DNA of 64,000 nt from the NCBI GenBank assembly GCA_964549135.1, contig CAZJUJ010000005.1, forward strand, positions 1 through 64,000, written 5' to 3'. The notes beneath the pieces are model-generated. The model worked only from the letters and a program-made list of their open reading frames with translations. It was not told the DNA's origin and did no database searches. Made by a program: the position numbers and the translations under genes. Below, piece after piece: positions 58,336 through 64,000 of this stretch. This stretch comes from RUG563 sp964549135. Lineage in GTDB: Bacteria; Bacillota; Clostridia; Christensenellales; Aristaeellaceae. How positions within the stretch are numbered: the first letter of the stretch is position 1; every line of letters begins with the position of its first letter.

Positions 58336-59279
58336 AAATCGTGGTGATCTGCGAAAATCTGGGCGATTCGCCCCTGGAATTGATCGGTAAGGCCCGCGCT
58401 ATCGCCCCGGATGCCCACATCATTGCCCTTTACGAAAACGAAAACGCGCCCCTGGCCCGCTATCATGCCTGCGGTGCGAATGAGGCGCTGGGCATTGGCC
58501 CCTGCGGGGATGACTGCGCCCAGGGCAGCCGGATTGCCGAGGCTATCCGGCGCATCGCCCCCGATTCCGTGCTGTTTCCCGCCACGGTGCGGGGCCGGTT
58601 CCTTTCCGGCTGGGTGGCCGCCCGGCTGGAAACGGGCCTGACGGCGGATTGCACCGAGCTGATGCTCACCCAGGAGGGGCTGCTCAAGCAGGTGCGCCCC
58701 GCCTTTGGCGGCAATCTGACGGCGGAGATTCTCTGCCGGGAGAAGCGGCCGCAGATGGCTTCCGTCCGTCCCGGCGTGTTTACCGTGCGGGAGGATCAGG
58801 CCCCGGAAGCGCCCCTGAAAAGCGGCGTGCTTTCCCTTGCGCCGGTGCTGGAAAGGATGAAAAAAATAGCCTTCCAGCCGGTGGAAAATGATGTATCCCT
58901 GCAAAGCGCCCAGGTGGTGATTGCAGGCGGCAAGGGCATCGGCAGCAGAAAGGGCTTTGAAAAGCTCTTTGAATTGGCCCGGCTGCTGGGCGGCGCGGTG
59001 GGCGCAACCCGCAGCGCGGTGGATGCGGGGTATATCCCCTATGCCCATCAGATCGGTCAGACCGGCGTGACCATCCATCCCGTTTTGTATATCGGCTTTG
59101 GCATCAGCGGCCTGGTGCAGCATACGGTGGGCATGAACAGCGCCGATACCGTGGTGGCCGTCAATACGGATCGCAACGCGCCCATTTTCTCCTGTGCGGA
59201 TTATGGCATCATCGCCGATTGGGAAATCACCATCGACGCATTGATACAGTATTTGAAGGAAAGGAAGAATGCAAAATGA
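58332..59279 (+). CDS. etfA: Electron transfer flavoprotein alpha subunit
   Basis: A 315-aa EtfA without an extra N-terminal ferredoxin domain. The C-terminal FAD-binding domain shows GGKGIGSRKGFEKL (about residues 196-209), GATRSAVDAGYIPYAHQIGQ (about 220-239), IGFGISGLVQHTVGM (about 254-268) and the final IIADW. It forms the heterodimer with EtfB. GTG 58332 is the start, overlapping the etfB stop by four bases. The iolB-like gene overlaps its own stop, so etfB-etfA-iolB are tightly coupled. Confidence 0.93.
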   Translation: MKIVVICENLGDSPLELIGKARAIAPDAHIIALYENENAPLARYHACGANEALGIGPCGDDCAQGSRIAEAIRRIAPDSVLFPATVRGRFLSGWVAARLETGLTADCTELMLTQEGLLKQVRPAFGGNLTAEILCREKRPQMASVRPGVFTVREDQAPEAPLKSGVLSLAPVLERMKKIAFQPVENDVSLQSAQVVIAGGKGIGSRKGFEKLFELARLLGGAVGATRSAVDAGYIPYAHQIGQTGVTIHPVLYIGFGISGLVQHTVGMNSADTVVAVNTDRNAPIFSCADYGIIADWEITIDALIQYLKERKNAK

Positions 59280-60091
59280 ATTACAAAAAGACCTATACCC
59301 CTGCCAATGGCTACACCCCTCTGTGCAAGATTGGCGAATGCTCCCTGAAGGATCTGGAATTCGGCATCATCGAATTGACCCCCGGCCAGAAGCTGGATTT
59401 TGATACCGAAAACAAGGAAACGGCCTTCATCATTCTCTGGGGCAGCGCCTGCTTTGCCGCCAAGGGCGTGGATTATGGCAAGCTGGGTGTGCGCGCCACC
59501 GTCTTTGCCAGTCCCAAGGCCGAATGCTTCTATGCCGGCCGCAATACCAAGGTGGAAATCACCGCCGTGCATAATGTGAAGATCGCCGTCTGCGCCACGC
59601 CCCTGGATGTGGACACCGAGCCCCAGGCCATCCATCAGGATGCCGTGCGGGTGACCCGCCTGGGCGTGAAGCCCTGGGAGCGGGATACCAGCTTCATCGT
59701 GGATGGCACCACCAACGCCAAGAAGCTGACCATCGGCGAGGCCTATTGCACCCCCGGCAACTGGGCCGGCTTCCCGCCCCACAAGCATGATGTGGATGAT
59801 ATGCCCCGTGAATGCGTGGCGGAAGAGGTGTATTATTTCCTCTTTGATCCCCAGCAGGGCTTCGGCGTGCAGTGCCTGTATACCGCTGACGGCGAAATCG
59901 ATGAGGCGTACCGCGTAAAGAATGACGAGCTGGTGGAATTCCCCTACGGCTATCATACCACCGTCAGCGCCCCCGGCTACAATACCTATTTCCTGTGGCT
60001 GATGGCTGGCAAGCATCAGGGCTTCTGCCGCGTCAATGACCCCGATCATGCCTGGGTCAGCGCCGTGGAAAACATGGTCAAGAAGATGTAA
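59276..60091 (+). CDS. iolB: 5-deoxy-glucuronate isomerase (IolB family)
   Basis: A 271-aa double-cupin protein. Metal-binding cupin motif: GNWAGFPPHKHD (about residues 160-171), EEVYYFLFDPQQGFGVQCLY (about 183-202) and the second cupin GYHTTVSAPGYNTYFLWLMAG (about 222-242). IolB converts 5-deoxy-glucuronate to 2-deoxy-5-keto-gluconate in inositol catabolism. No other iol gene is here, so it may act on another uronate-like sugar acid in this pathway. The start overlaps the etfA stop. A terminator follows. Confidence 0.87.
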   Translation: MNYKKTYTPANGYTPLCKIGECSLKDLEFGIIELTPGQKLDFDTENKETAFIILWGSACFAAKGVDYGKLGVRATVFASPKAECFYAGRNTKVEITAVHNVKIAVCATPLDVDTEPQAIHQDAVRVTRLGVKPWERDTSFIVDGTTNAKKLTIGEAYCTPGNWAGFPPHKHDVDDMPRECVAEEVYYFLFDPQQGFGVQCLYTADGEIDEAYRVKNDELVEFPYGYHTTVSAPGYNTYFLWLMAGKHQGFCRVNDPDHAWVSAVENMVKKM

Positions 60092-60137
60092 GAAGGGCGC
60101 GCCCCGGGCGGAAGCGCCTGGCCTGCGGCTTTTCATG

Positions 60138-60181
60138 CAAAGGGCCCCTCGCTGTCTTTTGGACGGCGAAGGGCCTTTTTT
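60138..60181 (+). terminator. Terminator after iolB
   Basis: AAGGGCCCCTCGC pairs with GCGAAGGGCCTT, then TTTTTG. Confidence 0.82.
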
Positions 60182-60211
60182 GATTGTCCGGATGTTCGGG
60201 GGCGCGGCGGA

Positions 60212-61663
60212 TTATTTCCCGATCCTGCGCCAGCACAGCGCCCAGTCATATCTGGCGGGGTAAATCCTTTCCATCTCCTGCAGGCATTCGTTTTTTGCTT
60301 TTTCCCGCAGCGCTGCATCCTCAATTTCATCCAGGGCGGGCAGCACATCCGGGGAGAGAAGGAGAAAATAATCGGTATCAATTTCTGTCAGCGCGCCGCG
60401 ATTATAGGCGTTTACATTGTATCGGGCGATCTGCAGATCCACATTGGAATAATTAAGCACCAGCCAGCTAAGGAGAATAAAGGCCGTCAGCGGCACGGAA
60501 AGCCGAAAGCCGGGCAGGAAGCAGCGCGCCAGCGAAAGCAGCAACGCCGCAAAAATGACCGCCATGCCAAAGAACGTGGTCATCCGCAGCACGGAAAGGC
60601 CGTAGGCCTGGATATACAGCCGCATCCGGAAAAAGGCGGAAAAATCAATGATCATCGTCAGCACCGCCACCGCGCCGCAAAGAATCCGCAGGCTCCGCTG
60701 CCGGGGAAACAGGGAAAGGACGGGCAGAATCAGCGCCAGCGTCAGAAAGGCCAGCAGCACCAATTGGAAAAAGCCGCTGCGGGCATATTCCGCATAGCCC
60801 CCGGCCAGCAGCGCCGTTTCCTGGCCGCCGAAAAGATAGCGGATCTGCACATAGACAAACAGCGCATACACCATCGCCAGCACCGAAAGCACCATGGCAA
60901 AGGGCAGGGCGGGCCATGACGGTCTTTGGGGGGCGGAAAGCGGCTGGTGGACAAGCACCGCGCTGCAGAGCAGGGAAAAGAGCATCAGCCCGCCAAGCAG
61001 CGTCAGCATCAGCCGGAAAAGCAAAACGCCATCCATTTGATCCAGCTTCTCTGCGGCCCCGCTGAGCATGCCGCCAAAGACGGTATCCGCGCTGCTGAGC
61101 AGGGCAAGCGCCGCAGCCGCCGCTGCCAGCGAAAGCACCGCCCCCGCCCCTACCCCGGCAAAGCGCCGGTGATCCGCATGAAGAGCGGCGGAAAAGGCGC
61201 GGAAGGGCAGGGAAACATGGGCAAAGCAGCCGGAAAGGAAACGGCGCGCGCCTTCCCATAGCCCGGCGGCGGAAAGGCCCGGGGCGGCATGGATATGCAG
61301 AAGGGTATACAGCGCCTGCAGGGAGAGCAGCATTAGAACGGGAAGATTCATCAGCCGCAGATAATCATTCCCGAAAAGGCCATAGCACGCCCCCAGCAGC
61401 GCCGCGCAGAGCAGCAGAAAAATCCCCTGGCCCTTTTTCGGGTTTTCCCGGACTCTGTCCCGGCCCAGGATCAGGGCGGCCCCCAGCAGCGTCCACTGGG
61501 TCAGCATCAGGCCGATGCCCGGCAGATGCTGAAAATGCCGGGAAAGCAAGGCGGGGTGAATAAACTGCAGCCCCGCGGCAGCCAGAAACGAAAGCCCCAG
61601 CAGGCATAGCCCGCCCTTGCTCAGGCGCGGATGCCCCCTTTCTTCCCGTTTCTGCGTTTCCAT
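60212..61663 (-). CDS. DUF4173-type polytopic membrane protein
   Basis: A 483-aa protein with about twelve membrane helices across residues 18-420. The tail of about 50 residues is soluble and reads NVDLQIARYNVNAYNRGALTE, then the characteristic RYDWALCWRRIGK. This matches the DUF4153/DUF4173 group, function unknown. The ATG at 61663 overlaps the stop of the regulator gene by one base (TAATG), so the two are coupled. Last gene of the DUF2975-regulator-DUF4173 operon. Confidence 0.82.
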   Translation of the reverse strand: METQKREERGHPRLSKGGLCLLGLSFLAAAGLQFIHPALLSRHFQHLPGIGLMLTQWTLLGAALILGRDRVRENPKKGQGIFLLLCAALLGACYGLFGNDYLRLMNLPVLMLLSLQALYTLLHIHAAPGLSAAGLWEGARRFLSGCFAHVSLPFRAFSAALHADHRRFAGVGAGAVLSLAAAAAALALLSSADTVFGGMLSGAAEKLDQMDGVLLFRLMLTLLGGLMLFSLLCSAVLVHQPLSAPQRPSWPALPFAMVLSVLAMVYALFVYVQIRYLFGGQETALLAGGYAEYARSGFFQLVLLAFLTLALILPVLSLFPRQRSLRILCGAVAVLTMIIDFSAFFRMRLYIQAYGLSVLRMTTFFGMAVIFAALLLSLARCFLPGFRLSVPLTAFILLSWLVLNYSNVDLQIARYNVNAYNRGALTEIDTDYFLLLSPDVLPALDEIEDAALREKAKNECLQEMERIYPARYDWALCWRRIGK

Positions 61664-61887
61664 TATTCCATTTCCTCCTGCTCTGCTTCTTCGTAAATCA
61701 GGATGTCCCCGGGCTGGCAATGCAGCGCCCGGCAGATTTCATTCAGCGTGGAAAAGCGCACGGCCTTGGCCTTTCCATTTTTCAGGATGGATAGATTGGC
61801 CATGGTAATGCCCACCCGGCTGCTCAGCTCCGTCATGCTCATTTTGCGCCGGGCCAGCATCACATCCAGATCAATTCGAATCGCCAT
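61663..61887 (-). CDS. YozG-like XRE regulator
   Basis: A 74-aa single-HTH protein: MAIRIDLDVMLARRKMSMTE at the start, HTH near residues 17-60 (LSSRVGITMANLSILKNGKAKAVRFSTL) and the close EICRALHCQPGDILIYE. It is of the YozG type that accompanies DUF2975 genes. It likely controls its own operon through the inverted repeat at 62490-62506. It lies 10 bases downstream of the DUF2975 gene. Confidence 0.92.
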   Translation of the reverse strand: MAIRIDLDVMLARRKMSMTELSSRVGITMANLSILKNGKAKAVRFSTLNEICRALHCQPGDILIYEEAEQEEME

Positions 61888-61897
61888 AGCGCCCTCC

Positions 61898-62377
61898 TTA
61901 TATGGTCAGCTCGTTTTCTTCCTGCAATTGGGTGGCCCGGCGCAGCAGCTGCCCCAGGGCATAGGCCAGAATGCCCATGGCGGCGCTGGCCATGGCAAAG
62001 AGCAGAAAGCCGATGCTCCAGGGCCCGCCGCTCATGCCCGGGAGCATCGCCGCTCCCTCCCCGGCCAGCCAGGTGGCGGCCGCCGCCAGCAGATAGCGGA
62101 AAATGTGATGCAGCCCCCGGGCATTTTCCGGGCAGAAGGAGTGATTCTGCCCAATGCGGCGGCAGATGCACATGTATTCCCGCAGCGCCAGGCCATAAAA
62201 TACGGCCAGCACGCACATGCCGACGATGGCCAGGCAGGCAATCAGCGCATCGGTGTGGGAAGAGGTGCAGGCCCAGCCGATCATGCCGAGCAGATACGCC
62301 AGAAAAACCAGGCCCGCCCCCACCCCGGCAATCGCCCCGGCAGCCAAAAGATAACGGGAGATTTTTTTGTGTTCCAT
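61898..62377 (-). CDS. DUF2975 family membrane protein
   Basis: A 159-aa protein with four helices (about residues 10-34, 46-68, 92-115 and 124-146). It carries the family motif FCPENARGLHHIF between helices 2 and 3. DUF2975 proteins nearly always sit next to a YozG-like regulator, as here; function unknown. Start at 62377 with GGAGGGG; the longer open frame lies in the promoter region. First gene of the operon. Confidence 0.85.
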   Translation of the reverse strand: MEHKKISRYLLAAGAIAGVGAGLVFLAYLLGMIGWACTSSHTDALIACLAIVGMCVLAVFYGLALREYMCICRRIGQNHSFCPENARGLHHIFRYLLAAAATWLAGEGAAMLPGMSGGPWSIGFLLFAMASAAMGILAYALGQLLRRATQLQEENELTI

Positions 62378-62453
62378 CTTGTTCCCCTCCATGGGTTTTG
62401 TTTTTCGCGGGAAGCGCAGGGGCCCAGGCCCCGGGCGTTTTCCCCACGGCAAG

Positions 62454-62482
62454 AGTATAAAACAAGCAAACTCAAATGTCAA
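62454..62482 (-). promoter_or_regulatory. Consensus promoter of the DUF2975 operon
   Basis: Minus strand: -35 TTGACA, 17-bp spacer, -10 TATACT. Confidence 0.85.
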
Positions 62483-62489
62483 TAAAAAT

Positions 62490-62506
62490 TTATCGTGAAA
62501 CAATAA
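62490..62506 (-). promoter_or_regulatory. Candidate operator for the YozG-like regulator
   Basis: TTATCG-5-CAATAA, an inverted repeat with one mismatch, a few bases upstream of the -35. Its position suits control by the operon's own XRE regulator; this is inference. Confidence 0.45.
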
Positions 62507-62520
62507 ATATTTTTCGTTAA

Positions 62521-63780
62521 GGAATGCACTCGGGGCGGAAAAATGGGAATGAGGGGGCAGAAATGGGAAATTGGGCGTGCGGGGGGGAGGGCGCAGCGCG
62601 TGAGAATGGGGATGCGGGAGAGAGCGGATACTGGTTGAACGTGCGGGGAGGACGGGGATCGGGGGCGCGAAACAGGAAGTGTGGATGGAGAAAGACGAGT
62701 GGCGGCGGGAAATTGGACGCGCAGGGGAGAGGGGCGTGGCGGAAGAGAAGGGGCGGAGATTGGACGCGCAAGAGAGAGGAGGAAAGTTTGTTTCGGGAAC
62801 GGTGTCAGGAAGGGCGTGCGGGGGGNNNNNNNNNNNNNNNNNNNNNNNNNNNNNNNNNNNNNNNNNNNNNNNNNNNNNNNNNNNNNNNNNNNNNNNNNNN
62901 NNNNNNNNNNNNNNNNNNNNNNNNNTTCGGGAACGGTGTCAGGAAGGGCGTGCGGGGGGCCTGTCGGAAGAGAAGGGGCGAGATTGGACGCGCAAGAGAG
63001 AGGAGGAAAGTTTGTTTCGGGAACGGTGTCAGGAAGGGCGTGCGGGGGGAGGTGGCCTGGCGGAAGAGAAGGGGCGATGGGAGATTGGACGCGCAAGAGA
63101 GAGGAGGAAAGATTGGTTCGGGAACGGTGTCAGGAAGGGCATGCGGGGGGAGGTGGCCTGGCGGTAGAGAAAGGGCGAGATTGGGCGTGCAAGAGAGAGG
63201 AGGAAAGATTGGTTCGGGAGGGCGGAAATCTGGACGACGTGTGAGAGAAGGCGGACGCTGGTTGGGCGTGTGGTGAGGAAAGGCGAGCGGGAAAAGGCAG
63301 GCATCAGGTTGGGAATGAAAGGGCGGCAGGAGGCGGTGCGTGGGGCGGCGTGGGGAGTGGTGGGAAACAGGGGTGGCGTGAGGAATATGCGTGGTGTTTC
63401 GGGGAAAAGGGGGCAGCGCGGAAATTTGTGGGGTGCGGGACGGGAACTGTGGGATACGGGGTGGGCTTTGTGTCATTGCGTGGTGTGGTTTGCTGGATGC
63501 GGGATGGGCTTTGTGGGAATGTACGGTGAGATTTGGTGGGTGCGGGACGGGGTCTGGTGGATGCAGGGCGGGATGTGTGGGATGCGGGGCGTGCTTTGCG
63601 GGGATTCGTGGTGAGGTGGTGCGGGAAGGGGGGACGGGGATTGGTTGGCGGGACGGACAGAATTTGGGAGATGCGGAACGAAGCTTTGGGGAGGGCAAGG
63701 GGGAATAGAGAGAAACGCAGGGCGGAAAGCGGGAAGGCAGGGCGGGACTGGCGGGGGCGGCGGGTGAAATTTTTGGCTTA
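62521..63780. other. Gene-less, strongly G/purine-rich tract with tandem repeats
   Basis: About 1.26 kb in which the plus strand is overwhelmingly G and A, unlike the balanced genes around it. Between 62711 and 63216 a unit of about 96-101 bp recurs. Units opening ATTGGACGCGCAAGAGAGAG start at 62759, 62983 and 63084, with a variant at 63180 and a truncated one at 62711. From 63250 to 63700 looser 20-60 bp motifs (GGGATGCGGGG, GGGCTTTGTG) continue. Frames stay open on both strands only because stop codons are rare in such sequence; no ribosome site or family is seen. GGGG clusters could form quadruplexes. Confidence 0.75.
62826..62925. other. Assembly gap (100 N)
   Basis: A run of exactly 100 Ns inside the tandem-repeat tract, the usual placeholder for a gap of unknown size. 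The true repeat number is therefore unknown. Confidence 0.99.
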
Positions 63781-63835
63781 TGGGCGTTTGCGGCAAAAAA
63801 ATGGCAGAAAAATGAAAAAAAGCCCGGTCAGGTGG

Positions 63836-63864
63836 TTGACAATTATCCGGGAGGCGCGTATACT
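63836..63864 (+). promoter_or_regulatory. Consensus promoter of the truncated last gene
   Basis: -35 TTGACA, 17-bp spacer, -10 TATACT. An inverted repeat TACT-5-AGTA (63861-63873) overlaps the -10 and could be an operator. Confidence 0.8.
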
Positions 63865-63904
63865 AAGTGAGTACCAAATTTTACGGAGAAGGGAGGCCGC
63901 GCAG

Positions 63905-64000
63905 ATGTCCAATGTGATCTACAGCATCGATCAGCTGAAATTGCGTCAGAATGTCTCTGTTTGCGTTGCAAAGGTTTTCTTTGTGTCTGTTTGCGGCCGC
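63905..64000 (+). CDS. Truncated gene start, product unknown
   Basis: ATG at 63905, eight bases after GAAGGGAGG, opens a frame to the window end (32 codons: MSNVIYSIDQLKLRQNVSVC and on). The promoter-operator-leader layout suits a small regulator or redox gene, but the fragment is too short to place. The last 50 bases repeat TCTGTTTGCG twice. Confidence 0.5.
   Translation, partial: MSNVIYSIDQLKLRQNVSVCVAKVFFVSVCGR

Noticed and set aside
59276..60091. Second kduI
   Set aside because: The double-cupin motifs (GFPPHKHD, YHTTVSAPGY) fit IolB better than KduI, which is present separately at 24600.
62805..63698. 297-codon Pro/Ser/His-rich minus-strand ORF and matching plus-strand ORFs
   Set aside because: Low-complexity frames of the G-rich tract, crossing the N gap, without ribosome sites; open only because stops are rare.

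Overview
The window looks like chromosome from a GC-rich, low-copy-rRNA type member of the Clostridia, probably a gut or rumen organism close to Christensenellales. The reasons are indirect: a T-box leader on leuS, consensus sigma-A promoters with 17-bp spacers, strong AGGAGG ribosome sites, a YlbJ-like protein, LplB/YtcP/MsmX-type oligosaccharide ABC transporters, paired YozG-like regulator and DUF2975 proteins, and ETF-linked hydroxyacid oxidation genes. The species cannot be named from the sequence alone. A run of 100 Ns (62826-62925) shows it is a scaffolded draft, possibly metagenomic.

Layout. 1-8.5 kb: housekeeping and envelope genes (YlbJ-like protein, SH3/peptidoglycan-binding exoprotein, SfsA, GDPD, sugar-phosphate isomerase/epimerase, YfcE-type phosphodiesterase, Dabb protein, ClC channel) and a tRNA-Val(GAC). 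8.5-9.5 kb: an AT-richer islet with two tandem paralogous small genes of unknown function. 9.7-11.3 kb: small XRE regulator and a FliB-like Cys-rich protein. 11.5-26.3 kb: a pectin/oligogalacturonide utilisation locus. It holds two LplB/YtcP-type permeases, a large solute-binding protein, two MsmX-type ATPases, five unrecognised small membrane proteins, GH28, GH105, an AraC regulator, KduI and KduD. The logic is import of oligogalacturonides, cytoplasmic trimming by GH28/GH105, then KduI-KduD toward 2-keto-3-deoxygluconate. 26.7-30.9 kb (minus): DUF2461, phosphohexomutase and transketolase. 31-36 kb: MFS transporter, HAD phosphatase, leuS with T-box. 36.3-45.5 kb: M1-like peptidase, GT2-GtrA glycosyltransferase, NAGPA-like protein, degenerate Lgt homologue, DUF896, a parvulin lipoprotein with a coiled-coil insert, a NadD-YqeK fusion, RsfS and an ArsC-like protein. 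45.9-60.1 kb: a metallo-amidohydrolase and then a dense catabolic region. It encodes a FucI-like isomerase, class II aldolase, PfkB kinase, aldose epimerase, DUF4867, GlcD-like flavoprotein, GlcF-like Fe-S protein, LarA homologue, FGGY kinase, EtfB, EtfA and IolB. 60.2-62.5 kb (minus): DUF2975 / YozG-like / DUF4173 module. 62.5-63.8 kb: a gene-less, strongly G/purine-rich tract with about 100-bp tandem repeats and the assembly gap. 63.9 kb: start of a truncated gene behind a consensus promoter.

Two things stand out. First, a family of five intergenic palindromic elements (about 120-420 bp) recurs at 1, 3.5, 26.3, 42.6 and 45.5 kb. Their ends are inverted repeats that each contain a smaller hairpin. 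Base changes in the hairpin stems are compensated on the other arm, and the elements dock directly on stop codons; one supplies the C-terminus of SfsA. Second, the 47-60 kb region combines an isomerase-kinase-aldolase set with a lactate racemase homologue and an ETF-linked hydroxyacid dehydrogenase. This suggests a sugar or sugar-acid pathway whose substrate cannot be deduced here.
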